DNA from: Candidatus Saganbacteria bacterium
Lineage (GTDB): Bacteria; Margulisbacteria; WOR-1; XYC2-FULL-46-14; WPAF01
Length of the DNA stretch: 32,563 bases
NCBI GenBank assembly: GCA_016223205.1
Contig: JACRPM010000009.1
Span: forward strand, 1-32,563
Direction: 5' to 3'
Part shown: positions 9,601 to 19,015 of the stretch, piece after piece
How the letters are laid out: each line of letters opens with the position of its first letter
Numbering within the stretch: position 1 is the stretch's first letter
Made by a program: the position numbers and the translations under genes
The notes under the pieces: model-generated
What the model was told of the DNA's origin: nothing
What the model saw: only the letters and a program-made list of their open reading frames with translations
The model's database searches: none

Positions 9601-10828
9601 GATGCCGGTGGGCGCTTTCCTTAAGGTCAAAGAAGGACATCTGGTCAAATCCGGCGAAGCCCTGGCGGAGTACGACAGCACTTACGATTACATCATCAGT
9701 TCCGGCACCGGACGGGTAAAATATCTGAACCTGGAAATGCTGCACCGCAAACGCCGGAGCGGGAATAAGTCCATAGACGAATATATCTCCAAAAAAGACG
9801 GCGAACTTTTTGTTTTTAATCCCCGCGCCAAAAAGGAATACACTATCGGCTCGGGCGTCAAGGTGTTCGTGAAGGTCGGCGACAAGGTTTCGGCCGGAGA
9901 TGAGGTCGCCAGCGGGGTAGTATCCGCCGCCGCCGGGGTCGTGATCGAGGCCAAGCGCTCCGAGCTGACCATAGCCCAGGGAGAAAGCTATCTCATCGTG
10001 GCGGGCTCGCGGCTTTTGATCGAAGAAGGGGCGGAAGTCGGCCCCTACGAAGTGCTGGCCAAGGTGGAAAGCATTAGGAGCGATCCCAGCAAAACGCGCG
10101 ACATCATCCAGGGTCTTCCCAAAGTTGAAAGCTTGTTCGAAGCCCGCCGTCCCAAGGATCCGGCCCTGCTTTCGGAATCCGAAGGCGTGGTCAGTATTTC
10201 CGAACGCGAAGGGGCGCGGCTTATTATCGTAACTTCCGGCAAGGGCGAGAAAAAAGAATATCTGATCCCCTACGAGGTCCGCCTGCGGGTGGCCCATGGG
10301 GACCGGGTGCACAAAGGGAACGTCTTGACCGAGGGCACCATCAATCCGCACGACATCCTGCGCATCGTGGGAGTACGCGCCGTGCACCAATTCTTGGTCT
10401 CGGAGATCCAAAAGATCTACCGTTCGCAGGGTGTGGCCATCAACGACAAACACATCGAGGTCATAGTCCGGCAGATGACGCGCCGGGTGCGCATCGTCAA
10501 TCCCGGAGATACTATCCTGCTCCCCGGCGAGCTTATCGACCAGGTGCCGCTGCGCGATATGCAGGAAAAGGCCAAGGGCGAGCCGCCGTCAGGCGAAGAA
10601 GTTCTCTTGGGCATTACCAAGGCTTCGCTGACCACCGAGAGTTTTATCTCGGCTTCGTCCTTCCAAGAAACCGCCCGGGTGCTGACCGAGGCCGCGGTCA
10701 AGGGCAAGCAGGACGAGATGTACGGACTCAAGGAAAACGTGATCATCGGACGGCTGATCCCGGCGGGGACCGGTTTTGTCGATTACTTAAGCCTGGAACT
10801 GGTGCCGACGGCAGGGGAGGCGGTGTAA
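6674..10828 (+). CDS. rpoC: DNA-directed RNA polymerase subunit beta'
   Basis: The largest polymerase subunit, 1384 residues, unsplit (unlike cyanobacterial rpoC1/C2). The catalytic motif NADFDGDQ holds the magnesium-binding Asp457, Asp459 and Asp461. The first zinc site is Cys65, Cys67, Cys80 and Cys83; the second is Cys792, Cys866, Cys873 and Cys876. The bridge helix and trigger loop lie around [20 protein letters not shown] to [20 protein letters not shown]. Its ATG overlaps the rpoB TGA by four bases, which favours coupled synthesis of the two subunits. Confidence 0.98.
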   Translation: MKLLSKGDGLEFDHIQIGIASPERILSWSFGEVEKPETINYRTFKPERRGLFDEKIFGPVKDWECHCGKYKRVRYRGIVCERCGVEVTTSRVRRERMGHIKLAVPVAHIWYLRSVPGYMSLLLDVPSKSLEEVIYYDSYMVTEINAGIKTKLKVGSVLREGEYAEAREKWGDDFKAETGAKGVKELLTRIDIGQLVAKLRRELKPAEGQKRLKIIKRLRIAEAFLASGNHPDWMVMDVIPVIPPDLRPMVQLEGGRFATSDLNDLYRRVLNRNNRLKKMINMGAPDMIIRNEKRMLQEAVDVLIDNGRRKRAVVGSTGRPLRSLTDIIEGKQGRFRQNLLGKRADYSGRSVIVVGPHLKIHQCGLPKEMALELFKPFVIRKLVERGFAQNVKSAKRMIERGEVMVWDILEEVIKGHPVMLNRAPTLHRLGIQAFEPILVEGKAIQLHPLVCPAFNADFDGDQMAVHVPLLPEAQVEARVLMMASNNILSPASGRPIITPTQDMVLGTYYMTVLDDLQTLGAGLTFANDWEAMVAHDLDEIHLHSKIKVRRLEGIIETTVGRIKFNYTINRVIDRKIPGAVKISYINKLVDKKTLEALVLSAFKTYGAAVTAEIADEIKRLGFKYATIAGVSISIDDVRVPANKKEIVNRAEEEVAELERQVREGTLSVKEKFIRSLDIWSAVTEEVTSSMLQGFDKLNSVYMMAFSGARGNVQQVRQLAGIRGLMADPSGNIISIPIKTNFKEGLNVTEYFISSYGARKGLVDTALRTADSGYLTRRLVDVAQDVMVVEEDCGTTEGIELSTIREGYEEVVSLSARIINRRPLHNITDPLSGKVIIKSGEEIDEEGAETIREAGIEHIEVRSALGCKTKRGLCRMCYGRDLSSGNLVNIGEAVGTVAAQSIGEPGTQLTMRTFHIGGVALHKGAKITIKSKHSGEVSLGEGMEIKEVDDDSGHKAKMVTRSGNLILKIKDKKEEYLMPVGAFLKVKEGHLVKSGEALAEYDSTYDYIISSGTGRVKYLNLEMLHRKRRSGNKSIDEYISKKDGELFVFNPRAKKEYTIGSGVKVFVKVGDKVSAGDEVASGVVSAAAGVVIEAKRSELTIAQGESYLIVAGSRLLIEEGAEVGPYEVLAKVESIRSDPSKTRDIIQGLPKVESLFEARRPKDPALLSESEGVVSISEREGARLIIVTSGKGEKKEYLIPYEVRLRVAHGDRVHKGNVLTEGTINPHDILRIVGVRAVHQFLVSEIQKIYRSQGVAINDKHIEVIVRQMTRRVRIVNPGDTILLPGELIDQVPLRDMQEKAKGEPPSGEEVLLGITKASLTTESFISASSFQETARVLTEAAVKGKQDEMYGLKENVIIGRLIPAGTGFVDYLSLELVPTAGEAV

Positions 10829-10829
10829 A

Positions 10830-11216
10830 ATGCCAACTATCAATCAATTGGTCAGACGAGGCAGAAAACAGAAAAAGTGGAAAAGCAAAGCCCCGGCTTT
10901 GAACGGCAGTCCTTTTAAGCGTGGGGTGTGCACCCGGGTCTATACCACGACCCCCAAAAAGCCGAACTCCGCTCTGCGCAAAGTGGCCAAAGTGCGCCTG
11001 ACGGGAGGGCTCGAAGTGATCGCCTATATCCCGGGAGTCGGGCACAATTTACAAGAACACTCGGTGGTCTTGGTGCGCGGCGGCCGGGTCAAGGACCTGC
11101 CCGGCGTGCGCTATCACATCGTGCGCGGATCGCTCGATACCACCGGGGTCGAAAATCGCCGCCAGGGACGCAGCCGCTATGGGGCCAAAAAGCCCAAAGC
11201 AGAGGGGGCTAAATAA
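10830..11216 (+). CDS. rpsL: 30S ribosomal protein S12
   Basis: A 128-residue decoding-centre protein. The loop [12 protein letters not shown] carries Lys43, and [11 protein letters not shown] carries the second streptomycin-determining lysine; both are in the wild-type, drug-sensitive state. The PNSALRK and KDLPGVRY segments also include the aspartate often methylthiolated in other bacteria. The gene follows rpoC with one base between stop and start, so the rpo and str clusters are joined without a visible terminator or promoter. Confidence 0.97.
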   Translation: MPTINQLVRRGRKQKKWKSKAPALNGSPFKRGVCTRVYTTTPKKPNSALRKVAKVRLTGGLEVIAYIPGVGHNLQEHSVVLVRGGRVKDLPGVRYHIVRGSLDTTGVENRRQGRSRYGAKKPKAEGAK

Positions 11217-11219
11217 ACC

Positions 11220-11690
11220 ATGCCCAGATACGGAAGAGTTCCCAAGAAAAAGATCGCGGCGGATCCCATCTATCAAAGCGAGACCTTGCAGCGCTTCATC
11301 AACAAGCTGATGTATGACGGCAAAAAGAGCAAGGCCGAGGTCATCATTTACGAATCCTTAAAAAGGATCGGCGAAAAATTGAACCTTCCGCCGCTCGAGG
11401 CCTTTTTGAAGGTATTGGAAAAGATCACCCCCTTGATGGAGGTTAAATCCCGCCGGGTGGGAGGCGCCACCTACCAGATACCGGTGGAGGTCACCAAGGA
11501 AAGGGGCCTGATGCTGGCCATGAAATGGTTGAGAGAGGCCGCCCGCGAAAGGAACGGCCGCAGCATGGCGGACAAATTATCGGCCGAGATGGTCGACGCT
11601 TTCAACAATACCGGAACGGCGCTCAAGAAACGGGAAGATATGCACAAGACGGCCGAAGCCAACAAGGCCTTCGCGCATTTCAGGTGGTAG
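11220..11690 (+). CDS. rpsG: 30S ribosomal protein S7
   Basis: A 156-residue head protein that starts assembly of the 3' domain of 16S rRNA and touches the E-site tRNA. Recognisable segments are [12 protein letters not shown] at the N-terminus, [11 protein letters not shown] in the beta-hairpin region and [20 protein letters not shown] at the C-terminus. Length matches the short bacterial form. In E. coli S7 represses this operon from the rpsL-rpsG spacer; here the spacer is only three bases, so that site is not available. Confidence 0.97.
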   Translation: MPRYGRVPKKKIAADPIYQSETLQRFINKLMYDGKKSKAEVIIYESLKRIGEKLNLPPLEAFLKVLEKITPLMEVKSRRVGGATYQIPVEVTKERGLMLAMKWLREAARERNGRSMADKLSAEMVDAFNNTGTALKKREDMHKTAEANKAFAHFRW

Positions 11691-11697
11691 GAGTAAA

Positions 11698-13776
11698 ATG
11701 ACGAGGACTCATCCGATCGAAAAATATCGCAATATGGGTTTTGCCGCGCACATCGACGCCGGCAAGACCACCACTACCGAACGGGTGCTCTTCTATTCGG
11801 GAAGAGTGCACAAGATCGGCGATGTGGATGAAGGCACCACCGTGACCGACTGGATGGAGCAGGAGCGGGAGCGGGGCATCACCATCACCTCCGCCGCCAT
11901 CACCAGTAACTGGAAGGATTGCCGCATCAACATCATCGATACTCCCGGCCACGTTGATTTTACGGTCGAGGTGGAGCGCAGCATGCGGGTCTTGGACGGA
12001 GTGGTGATAGTTTTCTGCGCGGTGGGCGGGGTGCAGCCCCAATCCGAAACGGTTTGGCGGCAGGCCACCCGCTACCAGGTCCCGCGGATCTGCTTTGTGA
12101 ACAAAATGGACCGGATCGGGGCCGATTATCTCCGCGTGGTCAGGCAGATCGAAGAGCGCCTGCATACCAACCCGGTATGCATACAGCTGCCCATCGGGGC
12201 CGAAGATAATTTCCTGGGCGTGGTGGACCTGGTGGAAATGAAAGCCATCATCTATAAGGACGAACTGGGGCAGAATTTAGAGGTGACCGAGATCCCGGCG
12301 GAATTGCTCGGCCAGGCCAAAGAATACCATGAAAAGCTGGTGGAAGCGGCGGCCGAATCCGACGACGCCTTGCTTGAAAAATATATGGAAAAACATACCT
12401 TGAACAAAGAAGATATTAAATCCGGCCTGCGCAAAGGCTGCATTGCCGCCAAATTCGTTTTGGTGGCCTGCGGCACCGCCTTTAAGAACAAGGGGGTCCA
12501 ACCGCTGCTCGATGCCATTATCGACTATCTGCCTTCGCCGGCGGACATTCCCCCGGTCAAGGGGCTCAATCCCAAAAGCGGCGCGGAAGACGAACGCCCG
12601 GCCGATGATGCGGCGCCTTTTTCGGGCTTGGCTTTTAAGATCATGGCCGATCCCTTTGTCGGGCGGCTTACTTTCTTTCGCTGTTATTCGGGCGTCCTAA
12701 AATCCGGCTCCTACGTTTTGAACGCCACCAAGAATAACCGGGAGCGCATCGGGCGCCTGCTGCAGATGAGCGCCGACAAACGCGACGAGATCGGCCAGGT
12801 CTATGCCGGCGATATCGCGGCCATCGTGGGCCTCAAGAACACTTCGACCGGAGATACGCTCTGTCTCGAGGACCAGCCCATTATTTTGGAATCCATCCAG
12901 TTCCCCGAGCCGGTTATCTATGTGGCCATTGAGCCCAAGACCAAGGCCGACCAGGAGAAAATGGGAGTTGCTCTTTCCCGCCTGGCCGAAGAGGACCCGA
13001 CTTTCAGGATCAAGGGGGATCCCGAGACCGGACAGACCATCATCTCCGGCATGGGAGAGCTGCATCTCGAGATCATCGTGGACCGCATGCTTAGGGAATT
13101 CAAGGTGGATGCCAATGTGGGCAAACCGCAGGTGGCTTACAAAGAGACCATCCGCGGGGCCTGCGAAGTGGAAGGCAAATTCATCCGCCAGACCGGCGGC
13201 CGCGGGCAATACGGGCACGTCTGGCTTAAGCTCGAGCCCCTGCCGGCGGGCAAAGGTTTTGAGTTCGAGAACGACATCGTGGGCGGGTCGATCCCCCGCG
13301 AATACATCCCGGCGGTCGAGAACGGCATCAAGGATGCCATGTCCACCGGGGTCTTGGCGGGTTATCCGGTGATCGACCTCAAGGCCACGCTGTTCGACGG
13401 CTCCTACCACGACGTGGACTCTTCCGAGATCGCCTTTAAGATCGCGGGTTCCATGGCTCTCAAGGAAGGCGTGCTCAAAAGCAAGCCGGTAATGCTGGAG
13501 CCCACCATGGCGGTAGAAGTGGTGGTTCCCGAACAATATATGGGAGATGTGATCGGGGACCTCAACAGCCGCCGGGGCCGCATCGAGGGCATGGAGATGC
13601 ACGCCGGCCTCCAGCAGATCAAAGCTAAAGTGCCGCTCTCCGAGATGTTCGGCTACGCGACGGATCTGCGCAGCCGCACCCAGGGACGCGGGAATTACAC
13701 TATGGAATTCTCCAATTACGAGGAGGTTCCTAAAAATATCGCCGAAGGCATCATTACCAAGGCAAAGGGGAAATAA
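11698..13776 (+). CDS. fusA: Elongation factor G
   Basis: The GTPase that drives translocation of tRNA and mRNA, 692 residues, full length. Nucleotide-binding motifs are [10 protein letters not shown] (residues 17-26), RGITIT in switch I, DTPGH starting near residue 81 and NKMD at 135-138. Domains II-V follow, with the domain IV segment [11 protein letters not shown]. No second fusA copy is seen. The next gene is rpsJ with zero spacing; the tuf gene that nearly always follows fusA in the str operon is missing. Confidence 0.98.
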   Translation: MTRTHPIEKYRNMGFAAHIDAGKTTTTERVLFYSGRVHKIGDVDEGTTVTDWMEQERERGITITSAAITSNWKDCRINIIDTPGHVDFTVEVERSMRVLDGVVIVFCAVGGVQPQSETVWRQATRYQVPRICFVNKMDRIGADYLRVVRQIEERLHTNPVCIQLPIGAEDNFLGVVDLVEMKAIIYKDELGQNLEVTEIPAELLGQAKEYHEKLVEAAAESDDALLEKYMEKHTLNKEDIKSGLRKGCIAAKFVLVACGTAFKNKGVQPLLDAIIDYLPSPADIPPVKGLNPKSGAEDERPADDAAPFSGLAFKIMADPFVGRLTFFRCYSGVLKSGSYVLNATKNNRERIGRLLQMSADKRDEIGQVYAGDIAAIVGLKNTSTGDTLCLEDQPIILESIQFPEPVIYVAIEPKTKADQEKMGVALSRLAEEDPTFRIKGDPETGQTIISGMGELHLEIIVDRMLREFKVDANVGKPQVAYKETIRGACEVEGKFIRQTGGRGQYGHVWLKLEPLPAGKGFEFENDIVGGSIPREYIPAVENGIKDAMSTGVLAGYPVIDLKATLFDGSYHDVDSSEIAFKIAGSMALKEGVLKSKPVMLEPTMAVEVVVPEQYMGDVIGDLNSRRGRIEGMEMHAGLQQIKAKVPLSEMFGYATDLRSRTQGRGNYTMEFSNYEEVPKNIAEGIITKAKGK

Positions 13777-14091
13777 ATGGCAAGCCGATCAAAGATCAGG
13801 ATCAGATTAAAAAGCTACGACCACCGCCTGCTCGACCAGTCGGCGGTGAAGATCGTGGACACCGCTAAAAGGGTGGGGGCGACGGTTTCGGGCCCTATTC
13901 CTCTGCCGACCGATATCGAGCGGGTCTGCGTGCTGCGCTCTCCGCATGTCGACAAAAAATCCCGGGAGCATTTTGAGATCCGGACCCATAAACGGCTGAT
14001 CGATATCCTGGAGCCGCCGCGCGATACGGTAGAAGCGCTGATGCAGCTCGATCTGCCCGCGGGAGTGGATGTGGAGATCAAACTAAAATGA
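13777..14091 (+). CDS. rpsJ: 30S ribosomal protein S10
   Basis: A 104-residue protein of the 30S head that also acts as NusE, pairing with NusG or NusB in transcription antitermination. The segments [27 protein letters not shown] and [15 protein letters not shown] are diagnostic. It begins on the base after the fusA TAA, with AAGGGG just upstream as Shine-Dalgarno. With no spacer, the S10 leader on which L4 acts in E. coli cannot exist in its normal place. Confidence 0.97.
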   Translation: MASRSKIRIRLKSYDHRLLDQSAVKIVDTAKRVGATVSGPIPLPTDIERVCVLRSPHVDKKSREHFEIRTHKRLIDILEPPRDTVEALMQLDLPAGVDVEIKLK

Positions 14092-14507
14092 AAGGCACCA
14101 AGTTGGGGATGACCCAGGTCTGGGACGACAAAGGCGAGATCACTCCGGTAACGGTTGTGCAGTTTACCGAGGGTGCGGACCTGGCCGCCTTTAAACCGGG
14201 CGATCTGGTAAAAGTGACCGGGATCAGCATCGGCAAGGGCACCGCCGGGACCATTAAGCGTTGGCACTTCCACCGGGGCCCCATGGGCCACGGCAGCAAG
14301 TTCCACCGCCTTCCGGGATCGATCGGCGCGGGCACCACGCCGGGCCGGGTAGAGAAAGGGACGCGCATGTCGGGACGGTTGGGGAACAAAAAAGTCTCGG
14401 TCAAGAACCTAAAGGTGGTCCGAGTGGACGCCGAAAAAGGATTGCTGCTCATCAAGGGCGCGCTCCCGGGGCCGGGAAAGAACGCGGTGGTGGTGGATAA
14501 AGCATGA
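14088..14507 (+). CDS. rplC: 50S ribosomal protein L3, unusually short form
   Basis: L3 reaches towards the peptidyl-transferase centre and helps start 50S assembly. This copy has 139 residues against about 205-215 normally. The N-terminus is shortened ([12 protein letters not shown]) and some 60 residues of the globular domain between the first strands and [17 protein letters not shown] are missing, bridged by [15 protein letters not shown]. The centre-reaching extension ([21 protein letters not shown]) and the C-terminal strands are intact. The frame is open throughout, with four-base overlaps at both ends, so a natural compact form is more likely than a broken gene. Confidence 0.93.
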   Translation: MKGTKLGMTQVWDDKGEITPVTVVQFTEGADLAAFKPGDLVKVTGISIGKGTAGTIKRWHFHRGPMGHGSKFHRLPGSIGAGTTPGRVEKGTRMSGRLGNKKVSVKNLKVVRVDAEKGLLLIKGALPGPGKNAVVVDKA

Positions 14508-15124
14508 ATTTAAAATTAATAGATCAAAATGGCGCGGAAGTAGGGCAGGTAGAGATGCCGGCCTCGCTGACCATCGGATTTAAGCAAGACCTGGTCTATC
14601 GCGCGCTCAACTGGCATTTGGCGTCCTTACGGCAAGGAAATCATTCCACCCTCACCCGCACCGAAGTGCGGGGCGGCGGAAAAAAGCCCTGGAAGCAAAA
14701 AGGCACCGGCCGCGCGCGCGCCGGCAGCATCCGTTCTCCTTTATGGAGAGGCGGCGGAGTGATCTTCGGTCCCAAACCGCGCGACCATTCTTTTGCCCTG
14801 CCGGTTAAGATGCGCAAACACGCCCTGGCCTCGGTGATCGCCGAGCGGGCGCGGGAAGGGAAGATCATGGTGCTCCAGGGATTGGCCTTAGATTCGGCCA
14901 AGACCAAAGAAATGGCCAAAGTGCTGGTGAAGCTTAAGATCGCAGGCGTGAAGAACTTGATCGTCGCCCAACCGGTCGAAGAATCCGTTCGTAAAGCGGC
15001 GCGCAATTTAAGCTCCACCCGGCTGGTCTCTCCGGGAGAGCTTAATATCCACGATCTATTGAATTGCGAGAACCTGGTCTTGACCCGTGAGGCGCTGATC
15101 AAATTAGGGGAGAATTTAAAATAA
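14504..15124 (+). CDS. rplD: 50S ribosomal protein L4
   Basis: A 206-residue protein, close to the usual length, whose long loop lines the nascent-peptide tunnel. The loop is present: [20 protein letters not shown] followed by [21 protein letters not shown], the region where macrolide-resistance changes occur in other bacteria; it looks wild-type. The C-terminal alpha/beta domain is complete. ATG overlaps the rplC TGA by four bases, and the stop overlaps rplW by one. Confidence 0.97.
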   Translation: MNLKLIDQNGAEVGQVEMPASLTIGFKQDLVYRALNWHLASLRQGNHSTLTRTEVRGGGKKPWKQKGTGRARAGSIRSPLWRGGGVIFGPKPRDHSFALPVKMRKHALASVIAERAREGKIMVLQGLALDSAKTKEMAKVLVKLKIAGVKNLIVAQPVEESVRKAARNLSSTRLVSPGELNIHDLLNCENLVLTREALIKLGENLK

Positions 15125-15363
15125 TGGACGCAACCGCCGTAATATTGGAGCCGATCATAACCGAAAAAGCCGTGCTGGCTAAAGAGACCGGAGAATACGT
15201 TTTTCGGGTGAATCCCAAAGCCAACAAGATCGATATCCGCCGGGCGGTTGAGAAACTTTTTAAGGTCAAGGTGGCCGCGGTCAATACCGTCAATTTGCAG
15301 AAAGGCGGCAAAAAGGCCTACGTCCGCCTGGTATCGGGGAAAATAGAGGAGCTCGAAGTTTAA
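15124..15363 (+). CDS. rplW: 50S ribosomal protein L23, loop-deleted form
   Basis: L23 sits at the tunnel exit and is the docking site for trigger factor and SRP. This copy has 79 residues against about 95-100. The core is recognisable (EPIITEKAVLAKETGEYVFRV, IDIRRAVEKLFKVKVAAVNTV), but the long beta-hairpin loop reaching into the tunnel, about 15 residues in E. coli (around KVKRHGQRIGRRSDW), is absent: NTVNLQKGGKKAYVRL runs straight through. Termini are set by one-base overlaps with rplD and rplB, so this is not a mis-called boundary. Confidence 0.93.
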   Translation: MDATAVILEPIITEKAVLAKETGEYVFRVNPKANKIDIRRAVEKLFKVKVAAVNTVNLQKGGKKAYVRLVSGKIEELEV

Positions 15364-16190
15364 TGACAGTCAAACAAAAGCGACCAACTTCGCCCGGCAG
15401 CCGGTTTTGGATCGCGGATACTTTCGAGGACATAACCAAATCCCATCCGGAGAAAACTTTGCTCCGGGTAAAAAGACGCCTTGCCGGCCGGGGCTTTAAA
15501 GGACGCATTTCCATGCGGCACCGGGGCGGTGGCGCCAAACGGCAGTACCGGCTCATTGATTTTAAACGGGACAAGGACGGGATGCCCGCCCGGGTGATAG
15601 GGATCGAATACGATCCCAACCGCAACGTGCGGATCGCGCTTTTGGAATATACGGACAAGGAAAAACGTTACATCCTGGCTCCCCTGGGATTGACCGACGG
15701 CGACGTAGTTGAATCCGGACAGGATGCGGAGATCAAGCTGGGCAACTGCCTGCCTTTGAACAATCTCCCGCTGGGCACGGTAGTGCATAACGTGGAAATG
15801 CGGCCGGGGACCGGAGGGCAATTAGCCCGCTCGGCCGGAGCGTCGATCCAGATATTAGGCAAGGAGGGGGACTTTGCCATCCTCAAACTGCCTTCGGGCG
15901 AGACCCGCCTGATCAATCTCAAGTGCCGGGCCACGGTGGGGCAGTTGGGCAATCTCGACGCTAAGAACGCGGTCATGGGCAAGGCCGGGAGAAAGCGGAA
16001 CCTGGGCAGGCGTCCGGAAGTGCGCGGAGTGGTGATGAACCCCTGCGACCATCCGCACGGCGGCGGCGAAGGCAAATCCGGCATCGGCCGGATACAACCG
16101 GTCAGCAAATGGGGCCAGCCGGCTTTGGGCTACAAGACCCGGCGCGGAAGACGGGCTTCCGACCGGTTCATTATCACGAGGAGGAAATAA
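15363..16190 (+). CDS. rplB: 50S ribosomal protein L2
   Basis: A 275-residue protein needed for subunit association and peptidyl-transferase activity. The N-terminal RNA-binding domain has [21 protein letters not shown], and the C-terminal SH3-like domain has the conserved [18 protein letters not shown], whose histidine (equivalent to E. coli His229) lies near the catalytic centre. Length and order of segments are normal. It overlaps rplW by one base and is followed two bases later by rpsS. Confidence 0.98.
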   Translation: MTVKQKRPTSPGSRFWIADTFEDITKSHPEKTLLRVKRRLAGRGFKGRISMRHRGGGAKRQYRLIDFKRDKDGMPARVIGIEYDPNRNVRIALLEYTDKEKRYILAPLGLTDGDVVESGQDAEIKLGNCLPLNNLPLGTVVHNVEMRPGTGGQLARSAGASIQILGKEGDFAILKLPSGETRLINLKCRATVGQLGNLDAKNAVMGKAGRKRNLGRRPEVRGVVMNPCDHPHGGGEGKSGIGRIQPVSKWGQPALGYKTRRGRRASDRFIITRRK

Positions 16191-16192
16191 TC

Positions 16193-16477
16193 TTGGGCAG
16201 ATCTCTTAAGAAAGGGCCGTTCGTGGACGATCATCTTTTAAAGAAAGTGCAAAAAGCGCTGCATACGGGCGATAAAAAGGTCATCAAGACCTGGTCGCGC
16301 CGCTCCACCATCGTACCGGAGATGGTGGGCTTGACCTTTGCGGTGCATAACGGCAACAAACATATCCCGGTATACGTAAGCGAGAACATGGTAGGGCACA
16401 AACTGGGAGAATTTTCCTTGACCCGCACTTTCCGCGGGCACTCCATGCCTACCGAGAGGGCTGCGACCTTAACATGA
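16193..16477 (+). CDS. rpsS: 30S ribosomal protein S19
   Basis: A 94-residue protein of the 30S head, forming a unit with S13 and contacting A-site tRNA. The start is TTG at 16193 ([18 protein letters not shown]), preceded by GAGGAGG at 16179-16185 with 7-base spacing. The upstream in-frame ATG at 16109 would add residues encoded inside rplB that do not belong to the family. Diagnostic segments are [26 protein letters not shown] and [12 protein letters not shown]. Confidence 0.96.
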   Translation: MGRSLKKGPFVDDHLLKKVQKALHTGDKKVIKTWSRRSTIVPEMVGLTFAVHNGNKHIPVYVSENMVGHKLGEFSLTRTFRGHSMPTERAATLT

Positions 16478-16833
16478 CGGAAGTAAAGGCCCAATTCAAG
16501 TATTTGCGCGGCTCCGCCCAGAAGATGCGGAGAGCGGTGAATTTGGTAAGGGGCAAACGGATAGAAGAAGCGCTGGGGATCTTGCGCATGGTGCCTAACA
16601 AGGCGGCGCGGATTGTCGAAAAGCTCATCAAATCCGCCCAAGCCAATGCTAAACATAATAATAAGCTTGACGAAAAGAATTTGGTGGTCAAAAGCATCTT
16701 TGCGGATACCGCGACCATCATCAAGCGCATGCGTCCCCGCGCCCGGGGACGGGCTTTTCCGATCAAGAAACGTTTAAGCCATATTACGGTATTTGTCGGT
16801 CCAAAGGAGGCATCGAGTGGGACAAAAGGTTAA
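16474..16833 (+). CDS. rplV: 50S ribosomal protein L22
   Basis: A 119-residue protein whose beta-hairpin forms the tunnel constriction together with L4. The hairpin ([20 protein letters not shown] then [12 protein letters not shown]) is complete and without the deletions linked to macrolide resistance. The N-terminal helices ([20 protein letters not shown]) are typical. It overlaps rpsS by four bases and, in its last 17 bases, the start of rpsC. Confidence 0.97.
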   Translation: MTEVKAQFKYLRGSAQKMRRAVNLVRGKRIEEALGILRMVPNKAARIVEKLIKSAQANAKHNNKLDEKNLVVKSIFADTATIIKRMRPRARGRAFPIKKRLSHITVFVGPKEASSGTKG

Positions 16834-17488
16834 TCCCCGCAGTTTCCGGCTCGGCGTTATAGAGAATTGGGACTCGGTCTGGTTCGCGCAGGGAGTCGAA
16901 TACGGCAAATATTTGGCGGAAGACCTTAAGATCCGCAAATATCTCAAAGAAAATCTTTATAAGGCCGGGATCGCCCGGATAATTATCCGGCGGCGCGCCA
17001 ACCAGGTGGAGATCGATATCTTTACCGCCCGCCCGGGGCTGATCATCGGCAAGGGCGGACGCGATGTTACCTTGGTGCGCGACACTTTGGTAAAACGCCT
17101 GGGCAAGCAAGTGCAGCTTAATATCTTGGAAGAACCCAATCCCGAGGCCTCGGCGCAGCTGGTGGCCGAATCGGTGGCCCAACAGCTCGAAAAGCGCATC
17201 TCCCACAAACGGGCCATGAAGCAATCGGTGACCCGGGTGCTGCGCGCGCACGCCAAGGGAGTCAAGATCGCGGTCTCGGGACGGTTGGGTGGCTCCGAGA
17301 TCGCCCGTTACGAATGGTATCGCATGGGCAGGGTGCCGCTGCACACCCTGCGCGCCAAGATCGATTATGGATTTTCCGAGGCCATGACCATTTACGGCAA
17401 GATCGGCGTCAAGGTTTGGATCTACAAGGGCGAAGTTCTGCCCCAGGCCGCGCCCAAAGCGGAGGTAACCAGTGGTATTGCAGCCTAG
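16817..17488 (+). CDS. rpsC: 30S ribosomal protein S3
   Basis: A 223-residue protein at the mRNA entry channel. The start is GTG at 16817 ([14 protein letters not shown]), with AAAGGAGG six bases upstream; the ATG at 16793 would add non-family residues encoded in rplV. The type-2 KH domain carries the [11 protein letters not shown] loop, and the C-terminal domain has [20 protein letters not shown] and [10 protein letters not shown]. It overlaps rplP by 17 bases, which makes translational coupling likely. Confidence 0.97.
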   Translation: MGQKVNPRSFRLGVIENWDSVWFAQGVEYGKYLAEDLKIRKYLKENLYKAGIARIIIRRRANQVEIDIFTARPGLIIGKGGRDVTLVRDTLVKRLGKQVQLNILEEPNPEASAQLVAESVAQQLEKRISHKRAMKQSVTRVLRAHAKGVKIAVSGRLGGSEIARYEWYRMGRVPLHTLRAKIDYGFSEAMTIYGKIGVKVWIYKGEVLPQAAPKAEVTSGIAA

Positions 17489-17882
17489 GAAGACCAAGTT
17501 CAGGAAAAGACAGCGCCGGCGCACCCGTGGGGTGGCCAGCCGCGGCAACGTATTACAGTTCGGCGAATTCGGCCTGCAAGCCTTGGCTCTGGGAGCGATC
17601 AAGGTCAACCAGATCGAATCGGCCCGCAAAGCGCTGACCCACTTCTTAAAGCGGGGCGGAAAGGTGTGGGTGAGGATATTGGCGGACCGGCCTTATACCA
17701 GCCGTCCGGCGGAAACCCGCATGGGCGGCGGCAAGGGAGACCCGGTGGGATTCCATGCGGCGGTAAAACCCGGCCATATTTTATTTGAGATCGCCGGGGT
17801 GTCGCGGAAAGACGCGATGGAAGGCCTGGGTCTGGCGGCCTTTAAATTGCCGATACCGACCAGAGTGGTGAGCAGCCGATGA
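17472..17882 (+). CDS. rplP: 50S ribosomal protein L16
   Basis: A 136-residue protein of normal length that shapes the A-site finger region and tRNA accommodation. The GTG start at 17472 has GGAGG at 17461-17465 with 6-base spacing. Diagnostic segments are [40 protein letters not shown], and [19 protein letters not shown], the loop near the peptidyl-transferase centre that carries the hydroxylated arginine in E. coli. Confidence 0.97.
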   Translation: MVLQPRKTKFRKRQRRRTRGVASRGNVLQFGEFGLQALALGAIKVNQIESARKALTHFLKRGGKVWVRILADRPYTSRPAETRMGGGKGDPVGFHAAVKPGHILFEIAGVSRKDAMEGLGLAAFKLPIPTRVVSSR

Positions 17883-18064
17883 AAGCGGAAAAATTAAGGG
17901 AAAAGGACCGGGACCAGCTTTTGGCCGATGTGGCGGCTTTAAGATTGGAGCTTAAGAACTTGAGATTCCAGAAAGTTAAGGGAGAACTCAAGAATACGCA
18001 TAAGATCAAGGCGACCAAGAAGGATATTGCCCGTATTTTGACGGTTTGGGGAGAGAAAAAATGA
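17879..18064 (+). CDS. rpmC: 50S ribosomal protein L29
   Basis: A 61-residue, mostly helical hairpin protein at the rim of the tunnel exit next to L23. The segments RDQLLADVAALRLELKNLRF and HKIKATKKDIARILTV match the family, including the short turn between the helices. ATG overlaps the rplP TGA by four bases. Given that the neighbouring L23 is loop-deleted, it is notable that L29 is unchanged in length. Confidence 0.95.
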   Translation: MKAEKLREKDRDQLLADVAALRLELKNLRFQKVKGELKNTHKIKATKKDIARILTVWGEKK

Positions 18065-18393
18065 AAAGGAACATCAGAAGAACAACCGAAGGGTGTGTGC
18101 TGCGGAAAAGTTCCGACAAGACCATCGTGGTAACGGTGGCGCGCGTCTTTCAGCACCCGCAATATAAAAAAGTGATCCGCACTTTTAAGAATTATCTGGT
18201 GCACGACGCCGAAGGGAAAGCGCAGGCCGGGGACCTGGTCTTGATCCGCACCACGCGGCCCATTTCGGCCCGGAAAAGGCATATTTTGGTTGAAGTTTTA
18301 GGCAAGGGCAAAGTAAGCCAAAGGGAGCTGCCCGCCAAACGAGAAAAGGAAGCAAAAAGTGATACAGGTAAGGACCAACCTACAAGTAGCTGA
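18061..18393 (+). CDS. rpsQ: 30S ribosomal protein S17 with C-terminal tail
   Basis: An early-binding 16S rRNA protein with an OB fold: [20 protein letters not shown] and [20 protein letters not shown], then [20 protein letters not shown]. The ATG at 18061 is chosen over an in-frame start at 18046 because it matches the family N-terminus (MKRNIRR) and overlaps the rpmC stop by four bases. At 110 residues it is longer than the usual 80-90; the extra is a charged tail ([20 protein letters not shown]) whose last part is encoded in a 35-base overlap with rplN. Confidence 0.96.
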   Translation: MKRNIRRTTEGCVLRKSSDKTIVVTVARVFQHPQYKKVIRTFKNYLVHDAEGKAQAGDLVLIRTTRPISARKRHILVEVLGKGKVSQRELPAKREKEAKSDTGKDQPTSS

Positions 18394-18727
18394 TAACACC
18401 GGCGCCAAAAAGCTGCAATGCATCCGCATTTTGGGCGGCGGCAACCGGCGTTACGGGAGTGTCGGGGACGTCATCGTGGGAGTGGTCAAAGAGGCCGCTC
18501 CCCACATGCAGGTGAAGGACGGAGAGATAGTGCGGGCGGTGGTGGTGCGCGTGGTCTTCGCCCTGCGGCGGGATGACGGCTCCTATATCCGCTTCGATGA
18601 GAACGCCGCGGTGATCATCGACAAGGACGGCAATCCGCGCGGGACCCGGGTCTTTGGGCCGGTGGCGCGCGAACTTAGGGAGAAAAATTATATGAAGATC
18701 ATCTCCCTGGCTCCGGAGGTGCTCTAA
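18359..18727 (+). CDS. rplN: 50S ribosomal protein L14
   Basis: A 122-residue protein of the subunit interface that forms bridge B8 and is the target of the silencing factor RsfS. The GTG start at 18359 reads [20 protein letters not shown], the standard N-terminus, with AAGGA eight bases upstream. Other hallmarks are [16 protein letters not shown] and [18 protein letters not shown]. It lies 35 bases inside the end of rpsQ, the longest gene overlap in the window. Confidence 0.97.
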   Translation: MIQVRTNLQVADNTGAKKLQCIRILGGGNRRYGSVGDVIVGVVKEAAPHMQVKDGEIVRAVVVRVVFALRRDDGSYIRFDENAAVIIDKDGNPRGTRVFGPVARELREKNYMKIISLAPEVL

Positions 18728-19014
18728 TGGAGAAGTTGAAGAAGGGAGATCAGGCCGTGGTGCTCTCGGGCAAAGACGCCGGCAAGCGCGCCAAGATCAT
18801 CCGGGTGCTTCCCGACAAGGAAAAAGTAGTGCTCGAAGGAGTTAACGTGGCCAAAAAGCATCAGCGTGCCAACCAGAAGTTCCAGGGCGGCATCATCGAA
18901 AAGCCGTTGCCGCTCCATCGCTCCAAGGTGGGGCTCATCTGTCCGCATTGCCATGAGGTGACCCGCAGAAGGGTCTGCAGTGAATGCGGAGAGCCGCTGG
19001 ATAAGGTGAAATAA
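18727..19014 (+). CDS. rplX: 50S ribosomal protein L24, compact zinc-knuckle form
   Basis: L24 starts 50S assembly and flanks the tunnel exit. The N-terminal KOW domain is normal ([21 protein letters not shown]). The C-terminal part, [21 protein letters not shown], has two CxxC pairs suited to bind zinc, as in many Gram-positive L24 proteins, but the strand between them is shortened by about ten residues, giving 95 residues in all. The exit loop ([12 protein letters not shown]) is kept. Stop of rplN and start share one base. Confidence 0.96.
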   Translation: MEKLKKGDQAVVLSGKDAGKRAKIIRVLPDKEKVVLEGVNVAKKHQRANQKFQGGIIEKPLPLHRSKVGLICPHCHEVTRRRVCSECGEPLDKVK

Positions 19015-19015
19015 G

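Noticed and set aside
9485..10453. A 322-residue leftward open frame inside rpoC
   Set aside because: It is the reverse shadow of a highly conserved gene in GC-rich sequence; its composition follows the antisense of RpoC.
12697..13602. A 301-residue leftward open frame inside fusA
   Set aside because: Antisense shadow of EF-G; histidine/leucine-rich composition typical of such shadows.
14088..14507. rplC as a pseudogene
   Set aside because: Although short, both ends are conserved, the frame is open and the functional extension is intact, so a compact gene is more likely.
16109..16192. N-terminal extension of S19 from an upstream ATG
   Set aside because: The residues are an alternative-frame reading of the rplB end; TTG 16193 has a perfect Shine-Dalgarno and the family N-terminus.
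16793..16816. N-terminal extension of S3 from an upstream ATG
   Set aside because: GTG 16817 gives the standard MGQKVNP start with GGAGG six bases before it.
18046..18060. Earlier start for S17
   Set aside because: ATG 18061 matches the family N-terminus and the usual four-base overlap with rpmC.
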